From NCBI RefSeq assembly GCF_019091135.1, contig NZ_JAGXJW010000004.1, positions 156,801 through 220,800 of the forward strand: DNA of 64,000 nt, read 5' to 3'. Of the stretch, positions 1-8,430 are shown one piece after another. The position numbers and the translations under genes are program-made. This DNA is from Cohnella sp. GbtcB17 (GTDB lineage Bacteria > Bacillota > Bacilli > Paenibacillales > Paenibacillaceae). Each line of letters begins with the position of its first letter. The stretch's first letter is position 1. The notes beneath the pieces were generated by a model, which had not been told where the DNA came from, made no database searches, and worked only from the letters and a program-made list of their open reading frames with translations.

Positions 1-228
1 GATGCCGCTTATGCCAAAATCAAGTTGACCGCCGAGGTCGGCTCTCTCTTCGCAACCGGTATGGCGTTCAGCACGGCGGTTGACAGCAATTATCGTAACT
101 CTTTTATTAATGAGCTGAATCGGTCGCTGGACGTGGCTGGCGAGGGCTTTATTCTGAAGGCGCCGAACGGCACGCGCTATAAAGTCACGGTAGATAATAG
201 CGGAACGCTTGCGGCAGCCCCTTATTAA
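1..228 (+). CDS. C-terminal fragment of an unknown protein (5' end outside window)
   Basis: The reading frame is open from the first base and ends in TAA at 226-228, so 75 residues of a longer protein are visible. A TTG at 25 could start a short protein, but the codons before it are open and there is no ribosome site, so truncation by the window edge is more likely. The tail is polar, with a motif like NGTRYKVTVDNSG, and has no membrane segment or domain that I recognise. It ends 32 bp before the binding-protein gene and runs in the same direction, so it may be the preceding gene of that operon. Function is unknown. Confidence 0.6.
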   Translation, partial: DAAYAKIKLTAEVGSLFATGMAFSTAVDSNYRNSFINELNRSLDVAGEGFILKAPNGTRYKVTVDNSGTLAAAPY

Positions 229-260
229 CCATTTCAACAGAAAAACGGGAGGGTCTAACG

Positions 261-1727
261 ATGAACAAAAGAACGGCTGGTATTTCGTTGTTACTATGTA
301 CGGCACTCATGGCTGCAGGATGCTCCAATACTGCCAATACGAAGGAAACGCAGAACGCGAGTAACGTTTCCGGCACGCAGGCCCCGGCAGCGAGCGGGCA
401 GGCTTCCTCGGAAGCGGCCAACTATGAGAACGGACTTCCAAAAAACGAAAAGGTGACGTTAATGATCGGCTTGCTCGAATCCGGCTATGGAAGAGAGTGG
501 TTCGACCTTGCCGTCAAGCGCTTCACGGAAAAATATCCGAACGTGCAATTCGATATTACGGCTTCGCCGAAAATCGGCGACCTCATCTCGACCAAGGCTT
601 CGGCCGGCAACGATAACGATATGTTCGATTTGTTCTACGGAGCCACCTGGACGGAATATGTAAACGCCAACAAGCTGGAGCCCGTAACGGATATTTTCAA
701 GATGTCGCCGGACGACGCGCCCGGCCGGAAGCTGAACGATTTAATTGTCCCGGGCTTTAACGATCCCGAGAAATATTATAAAGACAATGCCTGGGTGTTC
801 CCGATCGCAAACTACGTCGGCGGCATGTTCTTCGATCAGAAGCTGTTCGACGAGAACGGCTGGAACAAGAACCCTAAGACCTATGACGAGTTTATCCAGC
901 TTTGCGAAGCGATCAAGAGCAAGGGCATCGATCCGATCGTATATGCGGGCTTATACAATTACGCGCAGTTCGCCTTTGATACGAAGATATTCGAGATTGC
1001 CGACGAGCGAGGCAATAAACAATTTCGCAACGATTTCGAGTATTATAACGGTCCGCAGTATACGTCGCCGGAGAGCATCGAAGTGTACAAGCGGCTGCAC
1101 GATATGGGGAAGCAGGGGTATATCAGCAAGAAAAGCGTAGGCATGAATCATACGCAATCGCAAATGCTCGTCCTTCAGCATAAAGCGGCAATGGTGCCTT
1201 CAGGCGACTGGATCGAGAACGAGATGAAGGATACCGCTCCCGACGGCTTCCAATGGGGCTATATGGCGGTTCCTTTCACTAACAATCCGAACGGTCCCAT
1301 CTATGTGACGAACGGACTGAGCTATTCCTTTGAGATATGGGCAGCCAAGCCTGACTTGAACAAGAAATGGGCCAAACAGTTCCTCCTCTCGCTCATGTCG
1401 AATGAGATCCAGCAGGTACTGGTCGAGAAGGGCGGCGCGCTTCCTCTACGCAAGGATTACCTGGATGACCAGACGCGGGCGGATCAGATGAAGCCGCTGC
1501 AGAAATCGATCGCCACGTACCTGAAAGATAACCCGGTCGTACTCGAACTGAAGAATCGCAAGATCGAACTCACGGATCCCGATAATATGGCGTCGCTCAA
1601 GGTCATCGTGGATAATATGGCTCTCGTGCTGACGGGACAGGAAGATCCGGAACCGATCTTGGCGGACGCGGAGAAGCTGCTTCAGAACGCCATTGCCAAA
1701 GACAAAAAGGCCCAGAACAAAGCGTAA
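261..1727 (+). CDS. Carbohydrate ABC transporter substrate-binding lipoprotein
   Basis: This is a 488-residue extracytoplasmic solute-binding protein of family 1 (sugar type). The N-terminus has a basic start, a hydrophobic core and a lipobox ending at Cys21 (AAGC), so it should be lipid-anchored outside the membrane. A Ser/Ala/Asn-rich linker follows to about residue 60, then the two-lobed binding fold. GGGAGG lies just upstream of the ATG. Two permease genes follow, as usual for oligosaccharide importers that borrow a shared ATPase. A hairpin sits between this gene and the first permease. The sugar cannot be read from sequence. The Gfo/Idh dehydrogenase and SGNH hydrolase nearby suggest a modified or acylated sugar. 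Confidence 0.93.
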   Translation: MNKRTAGISLLLCTALMAAGCSNTANTKETQNASNVSGTQAPAASGQASSEAANYENGLPKNEKVTLMIGLLESGYGREWFDLAVKRFTEKYPNVQFDITASPKIGDLISTKASAGNDNDMFDLFYGATWTEYVNANKLEPVTDIFKMSPDDAPGRKLNDLIVPGFNDPEKYYKDNAWVFPIANYVGGMFFDQKLFDENGWNKNPKTYDEFIQLCEAIKSKGIDPIVYAGLYNYAQFAFDTKIFEIADERGNKQFRNDFEYYNGPQYTSPESIEVYKRLHDMGKQGYISKKSVGMNHTQSQMLVLQHKAAMVPSGDWIENEMKDTAPDGFQWGYMAVPFTNNPNGPIYVTNGLSYSFEIWAAKPDLNKKWAKQFLLSLMSNEIQQVLVEKGGALPLRKDYLDDQTRADQMKPLQKSIATYLKDNPVVLELKNRKIELTDPDNMASLKVIVDNMALVLTGQEDPEPILADAEKLLQNAIAKDKKAQNKA

Positions 1728-1748
1728 TCGGATTACTTAGCGGTCGAG

Positions 1749-1772
1749 AGGCAGTCATCCGGACTGCCTTTC
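1749..1772 (+). terminator. Hairpin between binding protein and permease (attenuator or mRNA-end stabiliser)
   Basis: AGGCAGTC (1749-1756) pairs perfectly with GACTGCCT (1762-1769) around a 5-nt loop, followed only by TTTC. The T-tract is too short for a strong terminator. A weak terminator or 3'-end block that leaves more binding-protein mRNA than permease mRNA is likely. Similar hairpins lie at the same place in two other importer operons here. Confidence 0.55.
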
Positions 1773-1801
1773 AATCGTGATATTCGGGGGAGAAAACCAC
1801 T

Positions 1802-2710
1802 ATGCCTATGTTAAAAAACGCACGGCTTCAAAAATCGATTTTTCTCTTCATTGTCGTTGCTCCGGCGTTTGCGGCCTATGTTCTATTCACGCTCTATCCG
1901 AATGCCCTCTCCATCTACTATTCCTTCCTGGAATGGGACGGCATAGGCGCCAAGACATTCGTGGGATGGGACAATTATATCCGGCTGTTTCATGATCCTT
2001 TCATCTTGCGGGCCTTAGGGCACAATCTGATTTTGCTCGTTACGGTCATTCCTATTACGCTTATCATCTCGTTGGTATTGGCCGATCTTCTCATAAACCG
2101 GGCATTTAAAGAGAATTCGTTCTACAAGGTACTCTATTTTTTTCCGAACGTTTTGTCTCTGGTCGTCATTGCGCTCGTCTGGTCATTTATTTATGACGGC
2201 ACATTCGGCTTGCTGAACGGAATTCTTCGCGTGCTCGGCCTGGGGGGAGAGCATAATTGGCTTGGCAGCAAAGGAACGGCGCTGCTCTCCATGATTCCGC
2301 TGTACGTGTGGTGTTATGCAGGGTTCTACGTCGTCATATTCATGAACGCCATGCGAGGCATCCCGAAGTCTCTGTATGAATCCGCCACTTTGGACGGCAT
2401 CACGCATATGCAGCGTTTTTCGAAGATTACGCTTCCTCTGTTATCCGGCGTCATTCGCGTCGGGGTCATTTTCCTGATGCTCTCCGTGATCAAAGGCTTT
2501 GAATATATGTTTATTATGACGCAAGGCGGTCCGGGCGGCGCGACGGATGTCATCTCCCTGTATATGTTCAACTTTGCCTTTGGCAGCCTGAATCTCGGCC
2601 AGCATATTTACGGTTATGCATCCACGATCGGTATGATGATCTTTGTGTTGCTCGTCGGTTTAAAGCTGATATTGGACAAATTCTTCGCCAAAGACAGCGT
2701 AGAATACTGA
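1802..2710 (+). CDS. Sugar ABC transporter permease (MalF/UgpA type)
   Basis: This 302-residue membrane protein is a binding-protein-dependent transport permease. An N-terminal hydrophobic helix (IFLFIVVAPAFAAYVLF) is followed by several more membrane segments. The cytoplasmic EAA loop that docks the ATPase is visible near residues 192-212 (YESATLDG followed by ITLPLL). Length and layout are normal for the first permease of a CUT1 importer. The start has GGGGGAGA upstream. It is followed 14 bp later by the second permease. No ATPase gene is present in the window, so an ATPase encoded elsewhere is presumed. Confidence 0.93.
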   Translation: MPMLKNARLQKSIFLFIVVAPAFAAYVLFTLYPNALSIYYSFLEWDGIGAKTFVGWDNYIRLFHDPFILRALGHNLILLVTVIPITLIISLVLADLLINRAFKENSFYKVLYFFPNVLSLVVIALVWSFIYDGTFGLLNGILRVLGLGGEHNWLGSKGTALLSMIPLYVWCYAGFYVVIFMNAMRGIPKSLYESATLDGITHMQRFSKITLPLLSGVIRVGVIFLMLSVIKGFEYMFIMTQGGPGGATDVISLYMFNFAFGSLNLGQHIYGYASTIGMMIFVLLVGLKLILDKFFAKDSVEY

Positions 2711-2724
2711 AAGGAGGGGGTTCC

Positions 2725-3555
2725 ATGAGAACCGGGATTTCTTCATGGTTATGGCGCATGGTGCTGTTCCTCTGGGCGCTTACCATCCTGCTGCCGCTGT
2801 TCTGGATATTCTACCAATCTCTCAAAACGAATCAAGCGTTTTTCGCCGATATATGGGCCTTCCCCGAGCATCTGGAGTGGAGCAATTACGAGAAGGCTTG
2901 GACAAGTCTGGGCATCGGTCAATCGGTGGTCAACACGCTATACTATGTCGGCCTGAGCCTCCTGATCAGTTTGTTTGTTTCCACGGTGAATGCCTACGCC
3001 TTCACGCGGATTGAGTGGAGGCTGCGATCTTTGCTGTGGAGCATGATCATGCTTTCTTTGTTCCTGCCGGGCATCAACATTCTCGTATCCCAGTACACGT
3101 TGATGCGCGCACTGAATCTGACCGACAGCCTGAACGGACTCGTCCTGCTTGCGAGTCTGCCGGTCGGCGCCTTCGAACTGCTCTTGCTCGGGAGCTTCAT
3201 GCGCACCTTGCCGAAGGAACTGGACGAAAGCGCGTTTATTGACGGTGCCACACTATTTCAGGTTTTTCGCAAAATCATCCTGCCTCTATCTATGCCAGGC
3301 ATCGTCACGATCGGCATCTTCAAGTTCGTAGGCCTGTACAACGATTTCCTGGGTCCCTTTATTCTGATCAGCGATCCGGCCAAGTACCCGATTAGCGTGA
3401 ACATGTATAATGCCAATGCCATGATGGAATACAAGGCGGATTGGGTGACGCTGCTGGCAGGTCTTGTCATCACGATCATACCTACCGTTATCGTATACGT
3501 GTTGTTTCAGAGAAGGATCATAGAAGGCGCCACCATGGGTGGAGTCAAAGGCTAA
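2725..3555 (+). CDS. Sugar ABC transporter permease (MalG/UgpE type)
   Basis: This 276-residue permease is the usual partner of the preceding one. It has about six hydrophobic segments and an EAA loop near residue 167 (DESAFIDGA, then LPLSMPG). The C-terminus GGVKG is typical of MalG-like permeases. AAAGGAGGGGG precedes the ATG. The stop codon is directly followed by the short leader of the dehydrogenase gene, so the genes are almost certainly co-transcribed. Confidence 0.93.
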   Translation: MRTGISSWLWRMVLFLWALTILLPLFWIFYQSLKTNQAFFADIWAFPEHLEWSNYEKAWTSLGIGQSVVNTLYYVGLSLLISLFVSTVNAYAFTRIEWRLRSLLWSMIMLSLFLPGINILVSQYTLMRALNLTDSLNGLVLLASLPVGAFELLLLGSFMRTLPKELDESAFIDGATLFQVFRKIILPLSMPGIVTIGIFKFVGLYNDFLGPFILISDPAKYPISVNMYNANAMMEYKADWVTLLAGLVITIIPTVIVYVLFQRRIIEGATMGGVKG

Positions 3556-3579
3556 ATGGAGACATCGGGAGGGAAACGC

Positions 3580-4743
3580 ATGATCAAAGTAGGGGTTATC
3601 GGGTACGGTCATCAAGTGAAAAGACTGCTGGGCATGATGCAAGAGATGGATAGCAGTTGCGGAATTACAGCGATCGCCGACGTTCGCCATCATGAAATCC
3701 GGGAGCGGATGATAGCGGACGGGGGCGACCCTTCGGGGATTTCATTTTACGGAAATGCGGATGACATGCTGAACAACGAGGAGCTGGACGGCGTATTCGT
3801 CGGAACGCGCTGCTCCCTTCATACCCCCATGGCCTTAAAAGTGCTGCCCAGACAGCTTCCGCTTTATTTGGAGAAACCGGTTGCGACAACGATGGAGGAC
3901 CTGGTAAAGCTGCGGGATGCGGATGCCTTATACGGCAGCAAGACGGTCGTGTCTTTCCCTCTGCGGGTTTCGCATCATGTACAGCTGGTCAAGGAAATTA
4001 TCGATTCGGGAAAAATCGGAACAGTGGAGCATGTACAGGCTGTAAATAACGTGAATTACGGCAGTATTTATTATCATGGATGGTTCCGCGACGAGACGGA
4101 GACACAAGGTCTGTTCGTACAAAAAGCGACGCATGATTTCGATTATATTAATCATATTCTGGGGCTGAAGCCCGTGACCGTATGCGCGATGACGTCGAAA
4201 CAAATCTTCAAGGGGAACAAGCGGGCAGGGTTGCAATGCAAGGACTGCGAAGAGACAAGCACCTGTCCGGAAAGTCCGGACAATCTTCGGAAACTTGCAT
4301 TCGAGGAACCGTTGGGCCCTTATTGCTGCTTCGCGGAGGATACCGGCAACGAGGATTCAGGCAGCGCGTTAGTCGCTTATGAATCGGGCATGCACGTATC
4401 CTATTCGCAAAACTTTTTTGTCCGAAAAAAAGCGGCCGCAAGAGGCGCACGGTTTCTCGGGTACAAAGGGACGGTCGAATTCGATTGGGCGGCGAACCGG
4501 ATTCAAGTATTTATGCACCATACGCCTCGAGTCGAATCGTACGAGATCGATGACGCAGCCACGGCAGTCGGCCATGCAGGGGGCGACGCTACGCTGCTCG
4601 ACAATTTTATCTCGCTTATGCGGGGGAGGACGCAAACGTCCGTGTCTACGCTGAAGGATGGCTTGAACAGCACGTTATTGTGCCTGAAGGCCAAGGAGTC
4701 CGCGGAGACCGGCACCTTCCGCGATGTCCGGTGGCCGGATTGA
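3580..4743 (+). CDS. Gfo/Idh/MocA family oxidoreductase with a cysteine cluster
   Basis: This 387-residue NAD(P)-dependent sugar dehydrogenase family protein has a Rossmann start (VGVIGYGHQ) and the family EKP motif (LYLEKPVATT) near residue 96. It probably oxidises or epimerises a sugar imported by the transporter upstream. I chose the ATG at 3580 because GGGAGG lies 7 nt upstream. An in-frame ATG at 3556 abuts the permease stop and has no spacing for a ribosome site. A cysteine-rich insertion around residues 214-250 (CKDC, STCPES, YCC) suggests a bound metal. That insertion occurs in a subset of the family, and its role here is unknown. Confidence 0.88.
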   Translation: MIKVGVIGYGHQVKRLLGMMQEMDSSCGITAIADVRHHEIRERMIADGGDPSGISFYGNADDMLNNEELDGVFVGTRCSLHTPMALKVLPRQLPLYLEKPVATTMEDLVKLRDADALYGSKTVVSFPLRVSHHVQLVKEIIDSGKIGTVEHVQAVNNVNYGSIYYHGWFRDETETQGLFVQKATHDFDYINHILGLKPVTVCAMTSKQIFKGNKRAGLQCKDCEETSTCPESPDNLRKLAFEEPLGPYCCFAEDTGNEDSGSALVAYESGMHVSYSQNFFVRKKAAARGARFLGYKGTVEFDWAANRIQVFMHHTPRVESYEIDDAATAVGHAGGDATLLDNFISLMRGRTQTSVSTLKDGLNSTLLCLKAKESAETGTFRDVRWPD

Positions 4744-4765
4744 CATTCGGCAGATCGGGGAGTCG

Positions 4766-5665
4766 TTAGTCCGAGACCGAAGTCGTCTTCTTATGCTCGC
4801 TCCTCCAATGTGCGGGGCTTTTGCCGTACTTCTGCTTGAACAGGCGGCTAAAATAATGGATGGACTGAAAACCCGTGGCGTTCGCGATATCCTGAACGCT
4901 CATCATGCTTTCCAGCAAGTACTTCTCGGCAGCGCTCATTCGAAGGTTATTGAGAAATTGCAAGGGGGAAACGCCTTTGCAGGCTTTAAAGGTGCGAATC
5001 ATATAGGAAGGATTCAAATGGGCATATTCGCACAGCTTCTGCAAGGTGAAATTCTCCCAGTAGCTGGATTCCATCCAACGGACAAGAATCTCGATCGTTT
5101 CCATCGTTGAAGCAATCCGGTTGTCCGGCAGTTGACTCGACCTTCCGTAGAGCTTCGTATCCGGCTTGGCCACAGACCGAATAATAGCCAGGATGGCTCG
5201 GATGTCGGAATAGCTGATTTGCCGTGCCAGATCGGGCTGCTCGCGCATCCACTCTGCCATCAGAACCTGGTGAAGCGCCTGAATGCGTTCATAGACTAAT
5301 CGAACGGCTGGCAAGCTTCCGTCCGGCTCAGCCTGAAGGCGGTTCCATTTGTCGCAGTTAGCAGGGACAGGGAAGGCTTCGTTAGCGTCGTCTTGCAGTT
5401 CCCAGTAGGCATAACGATACCTCAGGGAAAGGAATTGCAAATGGTGGGAGGTATTCAAAGGGATCAGTAGGACGGATGGACCCGTCAACCGATAGGTTAC
5501 GTGGTTAATCGTAATTTTCAGTGTTCCTTCGATTATATAGAGTAATTCATGGTGCTGAGGGTGAAGACCGCCGATTCTCGACTCCAAGGGGAAGAGTGAA
5601 AGATTCTCATGTATGGGCTGAGACGTGTCAAGAGAGTTATCGTAACCGTAAGCGCGAATCTGCAT
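4766..5665 (-). CDS. AraC family regulator with N-terminal cupin domain
   Basis: This 299-residue protein has a sugar-sensing cupin-like half (HPQHHELLYIIEG near residue 35) and a C-terminal AraC DNA-binding half of two helix-turn-helix motifs (about residues 190-292). The recognisable end is FSRLFKQKYGKSPAHWR. It is convergent with the dehydrogenase gene and divergent from the SGNH hydrolase gene, so it probably controls the importer operon, the hydrolase, or both. A sigma-A-like promoter lies upstream. The ligand is unknown. Confidence 0.92.
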   Translation of the reverse strand: MQIRAYGYDNSLDTSQPIHENLSLFPLESRIGGLHPQHHELLYIIEGTLKITINHVTYRLTGPSVLLIPLNTSHHLQFLSLRYRYAYWELQDDANEAFPVPANCDKWNRLQAEPDGSLPAVRLVYERIQALHQVLMAEWMREQPDLARQISYSDIRAILAIIRSVAKPDTKLYGRSSQLPDNRIASTMETIEILVRWMESSYWENFTLQKLCEYAHLNPSYMIRTFKACKGVSPLQFLNNLRMSAAEKYLLESMMSVQDIANATGFQSIHYFSRLFKQKYGKSPAHWRSEHKKTTSVSD

Positions 5666-5725
5666 GCGATCCTCTCCCTTACGTCAAGATGATGGCTGAC
5701 AGGGTCATTTTAACATGTAAAAAGG

Positions 5726-5753
5726 ATTATAGTAAACGGATACATGCGAACAA
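5726..5753 (-). promoter_or_regulatory. Probable sigma-A promoter of the AraC gene
   Basis: Read on the minus strand, TTGTTC (5753-5748), a 16-bp spacer and TATAAT (5731-5726) form a near-consensus promoter. Transcription would start about 55 bp before the AraC start codon. Confidence 0.55.
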
Positions 5754-5784
5754 AATCAGGAGAGGCAAGGAGAAGTGACGTGAC

Positions 5785-6513
5785 GTGGACGATAACAAAT
5801 TCGAGCGCTTGCGGAACCGTTTGAAGGAGAAGGCGGACGATCCTAAGGCACGTGCCGTAACTTTCGTTGCCTTGGGCGATAGTGTCACCCAAGGGTGTAT
5901 GGGTTATGGCGTCGTCGAATACGAATCCGTCTTCCATCAAGCGCTGAAAAGAAGAATGGAGCGGAGATTTCCGGGCACGGTGGTGAACGCGATCAATTCG
6001 GGGGTTGAGGGAGACAGCGCTGACGAATCGCGTCAAAGATGGGATAGAGATGTGTTCCTGTATCAACCCGATCTGGTCACGATCGGGTTTGGCCTCAATG
6101 ACGCGCATGCCGGCCCTGCCGGCTTGGAACGGTTCATAAGCGCGATTCGCGACCTGGTTGTGCGCTTGCAAACGGAGACGGATGCCGATCTCTTGCTATT
6201 CATCCCCGGCATGATGATGAAGCGGGATAACGAGCGCATTCATCAAGCGCATCGGGCTGCCGTTCCAGCATTCATCCAGGTAGCGGAAGCGGGTTATCTC
6301 ACCTTGTACATGGATGCGCTAAGAAAACTGGCTCTGGAAATGGATCTGCCATGTGTGGATTCCTATCGTATCTGGGAGCAGATGGAGAATGACGGGGTCG
6401 ATATCCACACGCGCCTGGCCAATGGTATTAATCATCCGGATCCGGCTTTCCACGAGGAGCTGGCCTTACATTTTGAGCATATTATTTTTGGAGCATTAGT
6501 CCGGTATGACTGA
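5785..6513 (+). CDS. SGNH/GDSL family hydrolase
   Basis: This 242-residue protein belongs to the SGNH esterase/lipase fold. The nucleophile block is ALGDSVTQG with Ser33. The oxyanion block is VTIGFGLNDAHAG, and a C-terminal His lies in NHPDPAFHEE. There is no signal peptide, so it acts in the cytoplasm, perhaps deacylating an imported acetylated sugar. That role is an inference from its position next to the importer. The start is GTG at 5785, with AAGGAGAAG about 10 nt upstream. ATG starts in this frame come much later and would remove the GDS block. Confidence 0.88.
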   Translation: MDDNKFERLRNRLKEKADDPKARAVTFVALGDSVTQGCMGYGVVEYESVFHQALKRRMERRFPGTVVNAINSGVEGDSADESRQRWDRDVFLYQPDLVTIGFGLNDAHAGPAGLERFISAIRDLVVRLQTETDADLLLFIPGMMMKRDNERIHQAHRAAVPAFIQVAEAGYLTLYMDALRKLALEMDLPCVDSYRIWEQMENDGVDIHTRLANGINHPDPAFHEELALHFEHIIFGALVRYD

Positions 6514-6580
6514 AGGGATGCTGGAGCTGTTCGATCGGTTCGCCGCCCTGTTGGCCAACCATCGCCCATAGGCAGAGTAA

Positions 6581-6652
6581 AGCTATTCGCGTCCGGATTT
6601 CCGGACAGTGGCCACTTTGCTGCTCCTTCAGTGAATAGCTCTTATTTTTTTC
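6581..6652 (+). terminator. Probable terminator after the SGNH hydrolase
   Basis: AGCTATTC (6581-6588) pairs with GAATAGCT (6633-6640), enclosing an inner TCCGGATTTCCGGA hairpin, and is followed by CTTATTTTTTT. The T-run lies over the stop codon of the convergent VOC gene, which reads as Lys-Lys-stop on the other strand. Confidence 0.5.
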
Positions 6653-7034
6653 CGAACGTTGCGATATACCAATGGTTGCCGAAGGCGTCCTCGACCCCGC
6701 CCGAACGTTCGCCGTAGTCGTGATCCTGCGGCGGATACAAGGGTGTGGCTCCCGCGTTCAGCGCCCTGGCGTACGTTGCGTCCGCGTCTTCGACATACAC
6801 GTGAAGCGCGCAGCGCGTCGGCGGAAAACTTTCGTTCACGCCGCCGCTCAGCTCTACGATGGAATCGCCCAGCCGGCAGGCTGCATGACGCACCGCACCG
6901 GACTCGTCCGTATGCCGTTCGATCAGACTGGCGTCGAATACATCCGCCAGAAAGTCGATCAGCCGGTCCGCTTCCCGGACGATCAAATAGGGATTGACGC
7001 TGTTAAACCCCGGTGGTTTCCAGGCTTGCTCCAT
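6642..7034 (-). CDS. VOC superfamily protein (glyoxalase/PhnB-like)
   Basis: This 130-residue protein is a single vicinal-oxygen-chelate unit of paired beta-alpha-beta-beta-beta modules. Its core is PYLIVREADRLIDFLADVF and its end is DAFGNHWYIATF, which is very like PhnB/YdfO-type proteins. GAGGAGGGAC lies just upstream of the ATG. The substrate is unknown. It may be a metalloenzyme or a small-molecule-binding resistance protein. Neighbouring genes give no hint, and it appears to be a stand-alone gene. Confidence 0.88.
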   Translation of the reverse strand: MEQAWKPPGFNSVNPYLIVREADRLIDFLADVFDASLIERHTDESGAVRHAACRLGDSIVELSGGVNESFPPTRCALHVYVEDADATYARALNAGATPLYPPQDHDYGERSGGVEDAFGNHWYIATFGKK

Positions 7035-7116
7035 TAAAAGTCCCTCCTCTTCAGGTGGTTTGGGTATAGATTACCATATCCGCTTCCTCGTGTAATGTGA
7101 AATTGGAAAGGGCACA

Positions 7117-7163
7117 ACACAGGCAGGCGCCGCGTATGCACGCTGCGCCTGCCTGTGTTTTTT
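7117..7163. terminator. Perfect 14-bp hairpin with flanking T-run (terminator-like)
   Basis: ACACAGGCAGGCGC (7117-7130) pairs perfectly with 7145-7158. A run of Ts follows on the plus strand only. On the minus strand, after the GH99-like gene, the hairpin is followed by TGTGCCCTTT, so it may work mainly as an mRNA end for that gene. It has the form of a terminator, but the expected direction is ambiguous. Confidence 0.5.
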
Positions 7164-7177
7164 GCTTTCCGTTCGCT

Positions 7178-8329
7178 TCAGTTTTTGCCGAATACCGATT
7201 GAATCGCTTCCAGATACCCCATGCCGTTCACGGTGTCCGGTTCGATATAGCTGCCTTCCGTCCATTCGTTCCAGGAGTTGATCGTCAGGATTGGAGGGAC
7301 CGTATCGCTTGACGCTTCCATGAATGCCTTGGCGGCCGCGAGCGACTCGCGGAACGCTTCGGGCGTATTGCCGACAAGAACCGGCGTGAACGGATAGCCG
7401 ATATTGGCGTGAACGTCGGATTGTACGGTACGAGGGCTCGAATCCCAGCCCATGGAAACATTGGGGTAGTAGGGGATGCCGTAATCCCCGAACTGCTTGC
7501 GGAATTTGCCCCAATCCGCTTCCGACTTCTTGGCGTATGCCGGATAGTCGACGGTCGGATACGAATCCAGCGCAATATGATGAATCCAGACGTACGAAGT
7601 GACGCTGTCGAAGCCGAGCTCCTGCACGCGTTCGCCCGGATTTTCGAGCGTACGCTCGCCCGGCAGATTCTGAATGCCCCAGACGACGGCGTTCAGATGC
7701 AGCTCGCCGAGTCCCGCGTTCCGCACCTTGGCCCGGAATCCGTCGAGCGCCGTTTTCGTCTGTTCGATACCTCCCAGGCTTTGAATCAGGCTCATCAGCT
7801 CGTAGACGGAGAAGTATAAGCCGCCCTCCACGCGCCAATAAGACGGGTGGCCGAAGTACTTATCGATCATATAGTCGCAGGCCGCTTCGAACGCCTGCAG
7901 CGACACTTGTCCGCTGTGCAGCAGCGTATGGTCCATGCCGCGTTTGTACGGGAAAATGTTGATCCAGTCGTGATTCGCCCACATGAGGGAAAATTTCAGC
8001 CGGTCGTTGTTGGACGCTTGCAGGAACCCGTTCTCGAGCGCCTTGTTCAGAAAGGCGCCGTCTTCGTACCAGTACCAGTCGTAAATGAAGGCGTCGATGC
8101 CGTGGTCGGCCGCGGCGGCAATCTGCTTTTCGGCAGTCTCGGGTTTGGATTCGTCGAGGTAGCCCCACATCGGAACCTTGGGCTGCTGGTGTCCGGGGAA
8201 GCGCGGCGTCGCCCGCCGCACGAGCTCCCATTCGTTCCAGCCTGCGCCGTGCGTCGCTTCGTTGCGGGGATCGACATGATAGTTCGGAAAATAATAGACG
8301 GCAACTTCCGGTTTGCGGATGTCAGTCAT
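7178..8329 (-). CDS. Glycoside hydrolase family 99-like (WbsX-type) protein
   Basis: This 383-residue protein starts with the family signature (VAVYYFPNYHVDP, then GWNEWELV). It continues with FIYDWYWYEDG, SLMWANHDW and the C-terminal SWNEWTEGSYIEPD block. Proteins of this kind occur in polysaccharide clusters and are related to GH99 endo-mannosidases. The acidic residues of NEWTEGS are the likely active site. No signal peptide is visible, so it is cytoplasmic. It lies about 100 bp after an AraC gene transcribed the same way, which probably controls it. Whether it cleaves mannosides cannot be told from sequence alone. Confidence 0.85.
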   Translation of the reverse strand: MTDIRKPEVAVYYFPNYHVDPRNEATHGAGWNEWELVRRATPRFPGHQQPKVPMWGYLDESKPETAEKQIAAAADHGIDAFIYDWYWYEDGAFLNKALENGFLQASNNDRLKFSLMWANHDWINIFPYKRGMDHTLLHSGQVSLQAFEAACDYMIDKYFGHPSYWRVEGGLYFSVYELMSLIQSLGGIEQTKTALDGFRAKVRNAGLGELHLNAVVWGIQNLPGERTLENPGERVQELGFDSVTSYVWIHHIALDSYPTVDYPAYAKKSEADWGKFRKQFGDYGIPYYPNVSMGWDSSPRTVQSDVHANIGYPFTPVLVGNTPEAFRESLAAAKAFMEASSDTVPPILTINSWNEWTEGSYIEPDTVNGMGYLEAIQSVFGKN

Positions 8330-8430
8330 TTACGCACCTTCGTTCCTTGGATTGTGAATGTTGCTGACTTTAGTTTACGAAAAGCGATAGGTGCGCGTAT
8401 TTGGACGATACGACGGGCTTGTTGGACGAT

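Noticed and set aside
6518..6571. 17-codon frame ATGCTGGAGCTG... after the SGNH gene
   Set aside because: It is too short to assign, with no ribosome site. It may be a gene remnant, but nothing shows this.
7117..7163. Small RNA ending at the perfect hairpin on the plus strand
   Set aside because: No promoter-like sequence was found at a suitable distance upstream on the plus strand, so I list it only as a terminator-like hairpin.
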